From an uncultured Flavobacteriaceae bacterium (lineage in GTDB: Bacteria; Bacteroidota; Bacteroidia; Flavobacteriales; Flavobacteriaceae), in assembly GCA_905182295.1 (NCBI GenBank), contig CAJJAZ010000005.1:1-64000 (forward strand): DNA of 64,000 nt, written 5' to 3'. The notes beneath the pieces are model-generated. The model searched no databases. It was given only the letters and a program-made list of their open reading frames with translations, and was not told where the DNA came from. This document shows, piece by piece, positions 1 through 9,553 of the stretch; the stretch's first letter is position 1; every line of letters begins with the position of its first letter. Made by a program: the position numbers and the translations under genes.

Positions 1-29
1 TTGAAAGCCATATCTGAGTGACTATAGCC

Positions 30-950
30 TTATAAAAGAGACTTATAATTTGTTAGCTGCGGCCTATTAGTCAAAGCAACAGAAATAATCTGAGCTACCC
101 TAGAGCGCTCGGGTTCCTGCAGTGGCATTCTTGGCAAACGCACATATTCAGATCCTATTTTAGTGGCTACTTCTGCCATTTTAATATTTTGTACCAATTG
201 TGGGTTAATGTCTAATTCTAATAAAGGCATAAACCATTTGTATAAATCAGTAGCCTCTTGAATGCGCCCTGCTTTAGCCAAAGCATAAATAGCCACCGTT
301 TCTGCTGGAAAAGCACAAACCAATCCTGCCACCCATCCCTGTGCGCCAAGGAGCAAACTTTCTAGTGCTAAGGTGTCTACCCCAGATAAAATGTTTAACC
401 TAGTTCCAAAAGCATTTTGAAGTCTAATCACATTGGTTGTATCTCTAGTAGATTCCTTAACGGCCTGTATTTTTGGAGATTTTAGGAGTGATTCAAACAT
501 AGGTATAGTCACTTCTATACCGTAATCTACTGGGTTATTGTATATCATAATCGGTAAGTCTGTACTGCTGGCAACTGCCTCAAAATATGCGACAGTTTCT
601 GCTGCTGTAGCTTTATACCTCATAGGAGGCAGCATCATCAGTCCTTTGGCGCCAGCTTCCTGCGCAGCATGTGCAGCAGCAATCGCATCTTTAGTGGTTT
701 GTTCTGCAATATTAATTACCACAGGTACCTGTCCTTTAACTTCTTTGACCGTATGAAGAATTAAGGTGTTTTTTTCTGCCTTACTTAGCGTACTGGCTTC
801 ACCAAGTGTGCCTCCTAGAATAATTCCATGAACTCCAGCATGGAGTTGTGCCTGTATATTTTTAGTGAATAATGATAGGTCTAACTGATCTTCCGAAGTA
901 AATTTTGTGGTTACGGCTGGCATAACCCCTTTCCATGCTATTGTATTCAT
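30..950 (-). CDS. DapA/NanA-family aldolase or lyase
   Basis: This is a class I aldolase of the dihydrodipicolinate synthase / N-acetylneuraminate lyase superfamily, 306 residues, a full TIM-barrel length. Visible family motifs are GGTLGE at residues 46-51 (phosphate/carboxylate loop), the catalytic Tyr in IMIYNNP (about Y137) and the Schiff-base Lys in AVKEST (about K165). The substrate cannot be fixed from sequence. VKESTRDTTNV resembles the hydroxyproline-pathway deaminase subgroup as well as generic DHDPS-like proteins, so a lysine-biosynthetic role should not be assumed. It is transcribed toward the left edge. An ATG at minus-strand position 11 could begin a downstream operon partner, but only four codons are visible. 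It is divergent from the M28 peptidase gene across a 200-bp gap in which I see no clear promoter match. Confidence 0.85.
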   Translation of the reverse strand: MNTIAWKGVMPAVTTKFTSEDQLDLSLFTKNIQAQLHAGVHGIILGGTLGEASTLSKAEKNTLILHTVKEVKGQVPVVINIAEQTTKDAIAAAHAAQEAGAKGLMMLPPMRYKATAAETVAYFEAVASSTDLPIMIYNNPVDYGIEVTIPMFESLLKSPKIQAVKESTRDTTNVIRLQNAFGTRLNILSGVDTLALESLLLGAQGWVAGLVCAFPAETVAIYALAKAGRIQEATDLYKWFMPLLELDINPQLVQNIKMAEVATKIGSEYVRLPRMPLQEPERSRVAQIISVALTNRPQLTNYKSLL

Positions 951-1150
951 TGTTTTGGTTGTTTAATTTGTCGCTTTGGTTGTTCCACTAAAATAAACAT
1001 AAAAAACGGCATGGCCACATGGGCCAATATTCATTTGACGCACTTCCTTTCAACTGTCCGACTAAGCCCCTTAATATTTTCTTAAAAACAGAACCGCTTA
1101 GGCTTATTTTACTATTTTAGAGGTGCTTAAATACTAATCTAATCATACGT

Positions 1151-2695
1151 ATGAAAAAATTAACCTTAATAGCCCTTGGTCTAACCATGGGGACTTTACA
1201 AGCGCAAAAGCAAGTAAAATTTAAAGTTGCAGATCCTCAGGCTTTTGCAAAAACAATTACAGAAGCGGAACTCAAAGAACATCTGTACACTTATGCCTCA
1301 GATGAATTTGAAGGAAGAGAAACTGGAGAGCCTGGACAAAAAATGGCCATTGCTTATTTAAAGGAACAGTATGTTTCTTTAGGTATTCCTGCAGCCAAGG
1401 GGGGTGATGATTATTTCCAGCCTATTGCTTTAGAGGTTAGAAAAGTTCCTACCGGACAACTTAGCATGGGAGACATTTCTATGGAAAATGGAGCAGGATT
1501 TATGGGATTCACTTCTTTTGAAGGAGATTTTGATCAAATCGTATATGCAGGTTTTGGCATTGAAGAAGGTGAGTACTCAGACTACACTGATTTAGAAGTT
1601 AACGGAAAGGTAGTTCTTGTTAAATCTGGAGAACCTAAAGATTCCAATGGCCATTTTTTGCTTTCTGGATCTGAAGAAGCCAGTAAATGGAGTAACATCT
1701 CTGAAGCCCTTTCTAAAAGAGTGGCTGTTGCCAAAGAGAAAGGTGCTGTTGCAGTATTGTTTTTTGACCAAGCCAATTTTGACCGTTACCAGAGAAGGTT
1801 TTCTTATATGAAAGAGAATGACAGCGGCAGCATGGGAATTAAGGCTATGGCCAAAGAGCTCATGCCTTCTTTCTTCTTAAACACGGACTTGGCCAATCAA
1901 ATGCTTTCAGATATTGCTACAGACCACCAACCAAGGGTATTAGACTTGCCCCTGTCTTTTGCGGTAAAAAGTGCCAATAAAGAAATACAATCAGAAAATG
2001 TGGTGGCTTTCTTAAAAGGAAGTGAATTGCCGGAAGAATATATCGTAATTTCTTCTCATTTAGACCACGTAGGGGTGAACAGCAAAGGAGAAATTCACAA
2101 CGGTGCAGACGACGACGGTTCTGGAACAGTGGCCTTGCTAGAAATTGCAGAAGCATTTAAGACTGCTGCAGATAAAGGAAAAGGACCAAAAAGATCTATC
2201 GTTTTCTTACACGTAACTGGAGAAGAAAAAGGCTTGTTAGGATCTCAGTACTACACAGATGTAGACCCTATTTTTCCATTAGCCAATACGGTAGCCAATC
2301 TAAATATTGATATGGTGGGGAGGATTGATCCAAAAAGAGAAGGCGACAGAAACTATGTTTACCTCATTGGATCAGACAAACTGAGTACCGAATTGCATGA
2401 GCTTTCTGAGGCGGTTAATGACAAATACACTAAGGTTACCTTAGACTACACCTATAATGATGAGAACGATCCAAACCGATTTTATTACAGAAGTGACCAC
2501 TACAACTTTGCTAAAAATAATATTCCAATTATATTTTATTTTAACGGTACCCATGACGATTACCATAAACCAGGAGACACTCCTGACAAAATAAACTATG
2601 ATTTATTAGAAAACAGAAGTCGTTTGGTATTTTATACGGCTTGGGAGCTGGCGAATAGAGCCAAAAGAATTACAGTAGACAAAGCGGGTAAATAA
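1151..2695 (+). CDS. secreted M28 family zinc aminopeptidase with PA domain
   Basis: This is a predicted exported metallopeptidase of family M28, 514 residues. A short signal peptide (MKKLTLIALGLTMGTLQAQ) ends near residue 19. Residues around 125-275 form the protease-associated (PA) insertion. The catalytic core follows, with HLDHVG near residue 303, the metal-binding GADDDGSG near 320 and TGEEKG near 356, where the Glu pair acts as general base and zinc ligand. A late SDHYNF/FFNGTHDDYHKPGDT segment supplies the last His ligand. Such proteins remove N-terminal amino acids from peptides in the periplasm or outside the cell. The gene stands alone and is followed by a bidirectional hairpin terminator. 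The identification as M28 is firm; the peptide specificity is unknown. Confidence 0.93.
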   Translation: MKKLTLIALGLTMGTLQAQKQVKFKVADPQAFAKTITEAELKEHLYTYASDEFEGRETGEPGQKMAIAYLKEQYVSLGIPAAKGGDDYFQPIALEVRKVPTGQLSMGDISMENGAGFMGFTSFEGDFDQIVYAGFGIEEGEYSDYTDLEVNGKVVLVKSGEPKDSNGHFLLSGSEEASKWSNISEALSKRVAVAKEKGAVAVLFFDQANFDRYQRRFSYMKENDSGSMGIKAMAKELMPSFFLNTDLANQMLSDIATDHQPRVLDLPLSFAVKSANKEIQSENVVAFLKGSELPEEYIVISSHLDHVGVNSKGEIHNGADDDGSGTVALLEIAEAFKTAADKGKGPKRSIVFLHVTGEEKGLLGSQYYTDVDPIFPLANTVANLNIDMVGRIDPKREGDRNYVYLIGSDKLSTELHELSEAVNDKYTKVTLDYTYNDENDPNRFYYRSDHYNFAKNNIPIIFYFNGTHDDYHKPGDTPDKINYDLLENRSRLVFYTAWELANRAKRITVDKAGK

Positions 2696-2730
2696 GCCCC
2701 TAATACTTAAATGAATTGTGTTTTAGCCAC

Positions 2731-2764
2731 AAAAAAAGCCTTACTTAAAAAGTAAGGCTTTAAT
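2731..2764. terminator. bidirectional intrinsic terminator
   Basis: A perfect 10-bp inverted repeat (AAGCCTTACT at 2736-2745 and AGTAAGGCTT at 2751-2760) is flanked by an A-run on the left and a short T-run on the right. It can therefore end the M28 gene on the plus strand and the tRNA-His transcript on the minus strand. Confidence 0.8.
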
Positions 2765-2768
2765 TCTG

Positions 2769-2843
2769 GGTGGAAGACCGGGTTCGAACCGGCGACTTCT
2801 GGTACCACAAACCAGCGCTCTAACCAGCTGAGCTACAACCACC
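2769..2843 (-). tRNA. tRNA-His (GTG)
   Basis: The minus strand folds as a tRNA. The anticodon arm is CTGGT-TTGTGGT-ACCAG with anticodon GTG, the T-arm has the loop TTCGAAC, and the D-arm reads GCTC...GAGC. An extra 5' G (position 2843) opposite discriminator C (2769) is the expected tRNA-His identity pair. Acceptor-stem positions 5:68 and 6:67 read T opposite T, which is odd for an otherwise sound stem. No CCA is encoded. Confidence 0.93.
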
Positions 2844-2858
2844 ATTTGTAATTGGCTG

Positions 2859-2890
2859 CAAATATAATTTATTTCCATCTAGCTATCAAA
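2859..2890 (-). promoter_or_regulatory. Bacteroidota-type promoter for tRNA-His
   Basis: On the minus strand, TTTG (2890-2887), a 20-nt spacer and TATATTTG (2866-2859) match the Bacteroidota sigma-A consensus (TTTG-N19..21-TAnnTTTG). The same TTATATTTGCAGCC string occurs upstream of tRNA-Met in this window. Confidence 0.75.
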
Positions 2891-3026
2891 ATAAATCTTA
2901 GGGTATTTGCAAAAAAAAGTACTTATTTTAAATCTTAAAGGATGCATTAAAGCAGCCAAAAGAGAGGGATTTGAATCAAGTGTTAGATGGTCAGAACGAA
3001 CCATCTAACTGTCAAATATTTAGCGG

Positions 3027-3746
3027 TTAAATTAAATGATCCAGTTGCTCCACTGCTACAGGTCTTTCTACCGTAAAACCTTCCGCTGCTGCTACACCTA
3101 TAAGCCTTCCTAAATCTTGGGCCCGGTACTTAACAGAATCTAAAAAGTTTTTGGAGCTAATGGGCGTTTGTGGGGCTTTGCTATCTGGATTAAAAAACTG
3201 AGAACCATACGCCAAAATAGCCGCTTCTTTATGTGCTAAAAAACCTGAAACGTTTACCACAAAGTCAGGGGTAATATTTTCCCATTGAATGTAATGGTAT
3301 ACTTGCTTGGGTCTCCATGCTTGTTGTGGCGCACCTTGAGCGTCTATGGTTTCAATTTTAATGAGACCACTTAAAAAACAGGCATCGCTCACCAGCGAAC
3401 TTCCCTTTCCGTGGTCTATGTGCCTGTCTCTAGTGGCATTACACAACACCACTTCTGGTCTATATTTTCTGATCATTTCAATGACCCGCAATTGACTTTC
3501 AACATTGTTTTGAAAAAAACCATCTGCCAATCCCAGATTTTCTCTAACAACGACCCCTAAAGATTTCGCTGCAGCTTTGGCTTCCGCATCTCTAATTACT
3601 GCAGTACCTCTAGTCCCCAGTTCCCCCCTAGTTAGATCTACAATACCTACTTTTTTGCCAAGACTTATTTCCTTAGCAATCGTAGCACCTGCACCTAATT
3701 CAACGTCATCTGGATGTGCCCCAAAGGCGAGTATATGTAGTTTCAT
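3027..3746 (-). CDS. bshB1: BshB1, N-acetyl-glucosaminyl malate deacetylase (bacillithiol synthesis)
   Basis: This is a PIG-L/LmbE-family zinc deacetylase of 239 residues. It carries the N-terminal zinc motif AHPDDVELG (residues 10-18) and the third zinc-ligand motif RDRHIDHGKGS near residue 105. The TRGELGTRGT segment and the overall length match BshB1, which removes the acetyl group from GlcNAc-malate, the second step of bacillithiol synthesis. The protein is cytosolic. It lies 10 bp downstream of the PLP-dependent Cys/Met enzyme on the same strand, which fits joint use in low-molecular-weight thiol and sulfur metabolism. The BshB1 name rests on family resemblance and on the frequent presence of bacillithiol in Bacteroidota. 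Confidence 0.9.
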   Translation of the reverse strand: MKLHILAFGAHPDDVELGAGATIAKEISLGKKVGIVDLTRGELGTRGTAVIRDAEAKAAAKSLGVVVRENLGLADGFFQNNVESQLRVIEMIRKYRPEVVLCNATRDRHIDHGKGSSLVSDACFLSGLIKIETIDAQGAPQQAWRPKQVYHYIQWENITPDFVVNVSGFLAHKEAAILAYGSQFFNPDSKAPQTPISSKNFLDSVKYRAQDLGRLIGVAAAEGFTVERPVAVEQLDHLI

Positions 3747-3756
3747 TTTGTTGTTT

Positions 3757-4908
3757 TTATAACAGGCTTTTAATGGCCTGATTAATGTCTAATTGTAAAG
3801 CGTGTACTTCTTCAATTCCTACAGAGAAACGAATAAGACCATCTGCTATACCTTGATTTATTCGTTCCTCAGGACTTAAAAGTGCATGAGAAGTAAGGGT
3901 TGGAGAGAGTAAAGTACTCTCAATACCTGCTAAACTCATCGAAGGCTTAATTAATTGTAAGGCTTTTTGAAAAGCACTCGCATTCAGGCCTTCTCTTAAT
4001 TCAAAAGACATCATTCCGCCAAAACCACTCATTTGTGCAGCGGCTAATTCGTGGTCTGGATGGCTTTTCAAGCCAGGATAATACACCTTAGACACCTCTG
4101 GGTGTGCTTCTAAATAAGTAGCCATCTCCATGGCATTTTCATTTTGGGCTTTCACGCGTATCCCCATGGTCTTAATACTTCTTTCGAGTAACCAAACAGT
4201 ATAATCACTTAACGAACCACCAAAGTTTTTAGCCAACCTAAATACCTGGTCAATGTGCGCCTGAGAAGCCGCTACAGCTCCAGCACAAATATCTGAGTGT
4301 CCGCCCATATATTTAGTGGCGGAGTGAATAATCACATCGATCCCAAAGTCTGCAGGATTTTGGTTTACTGGGCTGGCAAAGGTGTTGTCTATCATACTGA
4401 CAATGCCTGCCTTTTTTGCGATCTCCCCAACGGCTTTAAGATCTGTAATAGTAAGTAATGGATTAGATGGGGTTTCTATATAAATTACTTTAGTATTGTC
4501 TTGTAGGGCAGCTTCAAAATCATTCGGTGCCAATCCTTTCGTAAAGGTATAGGTAATACCAAAGCGCTCTAGCTCTTCCACGACAAAATTATAAGTGCCA
4601 CCGTAAAGTGTTTTTTGTAGTACTATATGGTCTCCTGAACTTAAAAAAGCCAACATTGCAGTACTCACTGCTGCCATACCACTTCCAAATATAAGCGATG
4701 CCTCACTGTGTTCTAAGGCAGCAATTTTTTTAGCCAATGCTACTTGGTTGGGTGTATTAAAATACCTGGGGTAGCGTTTTACTGCTACGTCTTCAAAGGC
4801 ATAAGAAGTGCTCATATATAAAGGAGAAACAGCTCCTTTGTAAATGGGGTCTTCTAATTCACCATAATGGGTGCAGAGGGTATTTATTCCTGATTTCTTA
4901 AGTTCCAT
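3757..4908 (-). CDS. PLP-dependent trans-sulfuration enzyme (cystathionine/methionine gamma-lyase type)
   Basis: This 383-residue enzyme belongs to the Cys/Met-metabolism PLP family. The PLP-binding lysine lies in HSATKYMGGHSD (about K199). The substrate and phosphate-binding Tyr/Arg region YPRYFNTPNQ sits near residue 45, and the SLAGIESTLLSPTLTSH segment is typical of cystathionine gamma-synthase, cystathionine gamma-lyase and methionine gamma-lyase. These subfamilies cannot be told apart reliably by eye. Opening with a Cys-tag (NTLCTHYGE) and ending in RFSVGIEEV is common to all of them. It is upstream of bshB1 in the same transcription unit, which is consistent with supplying or recycling cysteine for bacillithiol. 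Confidence 0.85.
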   Translation of the reverse strand: MELKKSGINTLCTHYGELEDPIYKGAVSPLYMSTSYAFEDVAVKRYPRYFNTPNQVALAKKIAALEHSEASLIFGSGMAAVSTAMLAFLSSGDHIVLQKTLYGGTYNFVVEELERFGITYTFTKGLAPNDFEAALQDNTKVIYIETPSNPLLTITDLKAVGEIAKKAGIVSMIDNTFASPVNQNPADFGIDVIIHSATKYMGGHSDICAGAVAASQAHIDQVFRLAKNFGGSLSDYTVWLLERSIKTMGIRVKAQNENAMEMATYLEAHPEVSKVYYPGLKSHPDHELAAAQMSGFGGMMSFELREGLNASAFQKALQLIKPSMSLAGIESTLLSPTLTSHALLSPEERINQGIADGLIRFSVGIEEVHALQLDINQAIKSLL

Positions 4909-4937
4909 AAGTAATATTTTGATCTTTTTAAAAGTAC

Positions 4938-7900
4938 TTATTTTTTGAATACTTTATGGTGCTTCCAATAACTAAAGCCACCGAGTAGAATGACTCCAAT
5001 AACACAGTACCAAATAAAACTTGGTGTAATTACTTGGGCTCCACTTGCATAAGAATGCAATCCTACAAGGTAAAAGTTTACCCCAAAATAAGTCATCATA
5101 ATACTGGCATAGGCTACCACACTCAAGAAATTAAAAATCCACCTATTTCTCAGTCCTGGTACCAGTCTCGTGTGAATGACAAAAGCATAGATCAAAATAG
5201 AGATTAAAGCCCAAGTTTCTTTTGGGTCCCAACCCCAGTACCTACCCCAACTTTCATTGGCCCACTGCCCTCCAAGGAAGTTTCCAATGGTGAGCATGAT
5301 CAGTCCTACCGTTATGGCCAATTCATTAATAATGGTCAGTTCCTTAAGGTTAAGGTCCATGCGTTTCTTATTCTTCTCATTGGACATAATCATTAGGATC
5401 AGAGAAACTATACCGAGTATCATACCAACGGTCAAGGGACCATAACTCCCTACAATAACCGCCACATGAATCATAAGCCAATAACTGTCTAGTACAGGAA
5501 CTAAGTTAGCTACTGCCGGATCTACCCAACTTTGGTGGGCTATCCACAATAACATAGCAGTAACAAAAGTGGTTGAAGCTAAGGTTAAATCACTCTTCCT
5601 TCCCAGCGCTATTCCCATGGCCAGTGTAGCCCAAGATACGTAAAGAATACTCTCATAAGCGTCACTCCACGGCGCGTGGCCTGAGATATACCATCTGATC
5701 ACTAAACCAGCTGTATGGGCAGCAAACAAAAGCCAAACAATTCCTTTAAAACCAAATATTCCGTAGCGCAAGAAACGCCTGTCTTTAAATATTTGAAATA
5801 CTAAGAAGAAAAACATCACCACACCTATCAGGGCATAATACTTGTAAAGCTTATTGAAAATATCCAATTGGTTGTAGAAAATTTCCGCCTGAATTTTTTC
5901 AGGAGCGGGCATAACCTCACTACCATGGTTGTTTTGATTCTGAGTAAAAGCGTCTAAAAGTTTGTCTGCAGAACTGTAATCTCCTGTAACAATGGCTTTT
6001 TCTAAACTCATGAGATAAAATGGCACTGCGTTTTTAACAAAATTTGCATACAAGCTATCGCCAATCACATGCTTTCCAGAACGAAACGCTACTGCAGAGA
6101 TCCATTTGTTATTTTCATCATTTAAAAGCGGGAATATTTTTATAATTTCTCCTCCCAAAGCCCTGTTCAATAAACCCAATCTAAGGTCTATGTCTTGAAA
6201 ATCTTTTTGAAATTTATTTGGGTTTGTTGTTGCATAGGCATCCTGAAGGAATGGCGCTAATTTATAAGCTCCAGATGCGTCAAAGAAATCTGTAGCCCTA
6301 ACCATTCTTTGCCCTGAGGGCAAGCCTAAAATATTTCTAAGGCTGTCATTTTGGCCTTTCTTATCTAATGCTATAAAAGGTGTATTGTACCACAGGGCTG
6401 GATTGAGCATCATAGAGAGCAATACTTGGTCTGGGTTCAGGCCTTCGTATTTGGTCTTAAAACTCAATTTTCTTAAAAGCTCTGAAGCAAACGTATTTAT
6501 AGGCTTCATTCTTCCTCCGTCGTCTTGGATGACCAAGGCGCCAAACTTTACTGCATGCGCTGGAGAAACTGTCGTTTTTTCTAGTGCAATTTGTATGTCA
6601 GTTAGCGGTGTGTTGCTGTGTGCATGGGAGTCTTCTGAAGCGGCATCGGCCTGTTGGGCCAAAGAGGCAGTAATACTCCCAAATAAAAACACCAAAGACA
6701 ATAATGCTTTCTTGGCCTTCACCTTTTCAATAGATCTTGCGAGGTCTTTAAATCGGGTATTTCCAAAAAATAAGATACCCATGAGTCCAATATAGAGTAA
6801 AAAATAACCAATATAGGTGATCCACGTACCCCAAAAATCGTGGCTCACAGATAGTACAGTGCCTTTTTCATCTGGGTGAAAGCTCGATTGGAAAAATCGG
6901 TAACCTCCGTGGTCTAATACATGATTCATAAAAATATCATAGTCAAAAGGGCGTTCATCTTCTACCGTTACTTTACTCATAAAAGACGCATAACCTTTTT
7001 CCGTTCCAGGGTATTTTTGGGCTATAAAGTCGTTTAATTTCACAGAAAATGGCAAATCATAGACCTTAGAACCGTATCCTAAAGTAAAGTCTAAGCCTCC
7101 GATGGTTGATTTTTGTGAAAAACTGGCCATTCCCTTAGTACCTAGGATGGTCATTTGTTTGGTTTCTCCCCCACTTGTTATTTGAACCGTTAATGCGTCT
7201 TTGGTCTCAGGGGTCTGCTCCTCTTCTGGAACAGCAACAATTCCGTTGGTCCCTTTCATGGGTAATTCAGGAATGACAAACTGCATCCCTCCCACATTAT
7301 ACAGCGACCTGAGTTGTAATTCCTGTACACTGTCTTTTAATACGGCCCCCTTAAATTGGTCTGCCATACGCATGAAGTCTCCTTCGAAAGGGGTATTAAT
7401 CGTGTAAGGGCTTACTTCTGTATTAATATTTATAGCTCCGGGTGTCTCTACATTTAATGCAAAAAGAATGTTGTGAATACTGGTCACACTTCCTGACTCC
7501 AAGAAATGATCATGTCTATTTCCGTCTCCTGCTTCTACAATCTTTAAAAAATCTGTTCCATTAGGGACTTCAATAACGCCTTCTTTAGCCCCCTGCTGAA
7601 AAGAAACAAAGGCTATGTCAAAATCTTGATCTGCAAAGTTAGAACGCCAAGGTAATGAGGTTTTCTTGGCCTCTGGAGTGAAAATAGCATGGTCTTCAAA
7701 AGTACGTCTTGCTGGCTGACCATCTTTCTCCCCATCTACCATGAGGGTCACATAAGTTTTGTCTGAATAAAAGATTTTTTCTGTTTCACCCTCTCTTATG
7801 GGCATCATCCCTTCATAACTAATATAACGCGTTACAAAGGCGCCAATAATAATAAGTACCCATGAAATATGAAGCAGTAACACGGGCCACTTTTTCCATT

Positions 7901-8117
7901 TAAACAATCCATAACGCTTAATATTTCCTGCGAAGTTTATGACAAAAAACACCATCATAGTTTCGAACCAAGTGGCATTATAAATCCATATTCTGGCTGT
8001 TTCTGTAGAGTACCAACTTTCTATAAATGTACCAAAAGCCATGGCAGTAGCGAACGCAATAAACAGTACAGACATAAGCCTGGTAGAGAAGAGTATTTTT
8101 TTTAAGGTTTCAATCAT
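4938..8117 (-). CDS. ccsA: CcsBA-type cytochrome c biogenesis protein (ResB-CcsA fusion)
   Basis: This long inner-membrane protein fuses a ResB/Ccs1-like N-terminal half (about residues 1-460, several membrane spans around a large periplasmic domain) to a CcsA-like C-terminal half (about 770-1059). The heme-handling WWD segment, NESWGRYWGWDPKETW, sits near residue 955. It delivers heme to apocytochromes c in System II biogenesis. The middle (about 490-760) is a second soluble region typical of the Bacteroidota version. I start at ATG 8117 (MIETLKKILFS) rather than the in-frame ATG 27 bp upstream, because it leads directly into the first membrane segment. The gene ends 30 bp before the PLP enzyme and probably heads that operon. 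Confidence 0.9.
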   Translation of the reverse strand: MIETLKKILFSTRLMSVLFIAFATAMAFGTFIESWYSTETARIWIYNATWFETMMVFFVINFAGNIKRYGLFKWKKWPVLLLHISWVLIIIGAFVTRYISYEGMMPIREGETEKIFYSDKTYVTLMVDGEKDGQPARRTFEDHAIFTPEAKKTSLPWRSNFADQDFDIAFVSFQQGAKEGVIEVPNGTDFLKIVEAGDGNRHDHFLESGSVTSIHNILFALNVETPGAININTEVSPYTINTPFEGDFMRMADQFKGAVLKDSVQELQLRSLYNVGGMQFVIPELPMKGTNGIVAVPEEEQTPETKDALTVQITSGGETKQMTILGTKGMASFSQKSTIGGLDFTLGYGSKVYDLPFSVKLNDFIAQKYPGTEKGYASFMSKVTVEDERPFDYDIFMNHVLDHGGYRFFQSSFHPDEKGTVLSVSHDFWGTWITYIGYFLLYIGLMGILFFGNTRFKDLARSIEKVKAKKALLSLVFLFGSITASLAQQADAASEDSHAHSNTPLTDIQIALEKTTVSPAHAVKFGALVIQDDGGRMKPINTFASELLRKLSFKTKYEGLNPDQVLLSMMLNPALWYNTPFIALDKKGQNDSLRNILGLPSGQRMVRATDFFDASGAYKLAPFLQDAYATTNPNKFQKDFQDIDLRLGLLNRALGGEIIKIFPLLNDENNKWISAVAFRSGKHVIGDSLYANFVKNAVPFYLMSLEKAIVTGDYSSADKLLDAFTQNQNNHGSEVMPAPEKIQAEIFYNQLDIFNKLYKYYALIGVVMFFFLVFQIFKDRRFLRYGIFGFKGIVWLLFAAHTAGLVIRWYISGHAPWSDAYESILYVSWATLAMGIALGRKSDLTLASTTFVTAMLLWIAHQSWVDPAVANLVPVLDSYWLMIHVAVIVGSYGPLTVGMILGIVSLILMIMSNEKNKKRMDLNLKELTIINELAITVGLIMLTIGNFLGGQWANESWGRYWGWDPKETWALISILIYAFVIHTRLVPGLRNRWIFNFLSVVAYASIMMTYFGVNFYLVGLHSYASGAQVITPSFIWYCVIGVILLGGFSYWKHHKVFKK

Positions 8118-8249
8118 GATATTGGATGCAATTTTTGTGTACAAAAGTACGGCCTTTTTCTCTTTTTACCTCGAGATTAAATGGCAAAAACAGTTTATAA
8201 AATCTATTTAAAGCCCTTATTAACCCGCTTATTTATCTTATTTTTGAGT

Positions 8250-9011
8250 ATGATTTCTATAGCTATTATTGGAACCGGAAGACTAGCACGCCAATTGTTC
8301 CATTTGTTCAACAGTTTGGAAGGGTATACCCCCAGCTTAATTCTAGGAAGAAATGAGGGGGATTTAGCGCAATTTAAAAACACCCAAACTAGTTCAGATT
8401 TCAATAAAACAATCTTAGAAGATTTGGTTTTTTTAGCCATTTCTGACAGGGCCATAGAAACAGTTTCTAATCAGATTAATGCCCCAAATGCGCTGGTCTG
8501 CCATTGTTCAGGGAGCATACCTATTTCCGCACTAAAAAAACATACTGCTACAGGGGTGTTTTATCCTTTACAAACATTTGGCTCCAATGAATTCATTGAT
8601 TTTTCAAAGGTGCCACTACTTCTGGAAGCCTCTCAAAGAGAAGGCATTGAAAAACTTAGTACGCTAGCCCAAGAGGTTAGTTCTCATGTGGATCTTTTCG
8701 ATGCTAACAAAAGAAAATCAATTCATTTGGCAGCGGTTTGGGTGAATAATTTTTCTAATTTTCTATTTTCTGAGGCGGCAGCGTACTGTAATTCTAAAGA
8801 TATAGATTTTAAATTATTAGGCCCTTTAATGAAACAAACCGTTCATAACGCCCTAGATTTAGGACCAGATATAGCCCAAACGGGACCAGCGAGACGAGGA
8901 GACACCAACACCATAAAAACCCATATAGCGTCATTGGAATCTATAAGTCAAAAAAAGATTTACCAATATATTAGCGACGCTATTCAAGATAAATACAAGC
9001 ATGAGTTATAA
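8250..9011 (+). CDS. Rossmann-like/DUF2520 domain protein
   Basis: The preferred start at 8250 gives MISIAIIGTGRLARQ, which places the GxGxxA/G nucleotide-binding loop right at the N-terminus as in the family. An upstream in-frame ATG at 8181 would add an unlike hydrophobic leader. Residues 1-120 form the Rossmann-like NAD(P) domain, and about 125-253 form the DUF2520 helical domain, with AAVWVNNFSNFLF and GPARRGD. The fold resembles pyrroline-5-carboxylate/ketopantoate reductases. The reaction is not established. The stop overlaps the start of the next gene by 11 bp, indicating translational coupling with the KdsC-like phosphatase. Confidence 0.85.
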   Translation: MISIAIIGTGRLARQLFHLFNSLEGYTPSLILGRNEGDLAQFKNTQTSSDFNKTILEDLVFLAISDRAIETVSNQINAPNALVCHCSGSIPISALKKHTATGVFYPLQTFGSNEFIDFSKVPLLLEASQREGIEKLSTLAQEVSSHVDLFDANKRKSIHLAAVWVNNFSNFLFSEAAAYCNSKDIDFKLLGPLMKQTVHNALDLGPDIAQTGPARRGDTNTIKTHIASLESISQKKIYQYISDAIQDKYKHEL

Positions 9012-9522
9012 AAAATTATTGCCAAACATTACCACTTTCGTTTTTGACATTGATGGGGTGTTTACAGATGGACAAGTACTGATCACTACCAGTGGAGAAC
9101 TACTCAGAAAAGTAAGCGTAAAGGATGGGTACGCAGTAAAAACGGCCTTAGATAAAGGTTTTAGGGTTTGCCTCATTTCTGGAGGAACCAATGAAGGGGT
9201 AAGGGACCGTTTTAAAGCGCTGGGTGTTAAAGATATATACATGGGAGCCCACCATAAAATGGAACCTTTGCATGAATATTTAGACGGTTATGGAATAGAC
9301 CCTAAGGAGGTCCTTTATATGGGAGACGACATTCCAGATATTCCACCCATGCAATTTATAGGACTTCCAACTTGCCCGCAAAATGCAGTCCCAGAGGTTA
9401 AAGCGGTCTCTGAATATATTTCTCACCACAATGGTGGAGATGGTTGTGTTAGAGATGTCATAGAGCAAGTACTTAAAGTTCAGGGAAAATGGGCGAGCAA
9501 TACAGACGCTCAAACAGACTAA
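9001..9522 (+). CDS. KdsC-type HAD phosphatase (KDO-8-phosphate phosphatase family)
   Basis: This 173-residue HAD-superfamily C0 phosphatase is of the KdsC size. Motif I is DIDGVFTDG (nucleophile Asp near residue 17), the Ser motif II is LISGG near residue 60, and motif IV is MGDDIPD near residue 109. The family dephosphorylates 3-deoxy-D-manno-octulosonate 8-phosphate for lipopolysaccharide inner-core synthesis. YrbI-like paralogues act on other nonulosonate sugars, so the exact substrate is inferred. It overlaps the DUF2520 gene and lies 31 bp before maf. Confidence 0.85.
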   Translation: MSYKKLLPNITTFVFDIDGVFTDGQVLITTSGELLRKVSVKDGYAVKTALDKGFRVCLISGGTNEGVRDRFKALGVKDIYMGAHHKMEPLHEYLDGYGIDPKEVLYMGDDIPDIPPMQFIGLPTCPQNAVPEVKAVSEYISHHNGGDGCVRDVIEQVLKVQGKWASNTDAQTD

Positions 9523-9553
9523 ACCCATATTTTTAAATAAAATCATTAAAACA

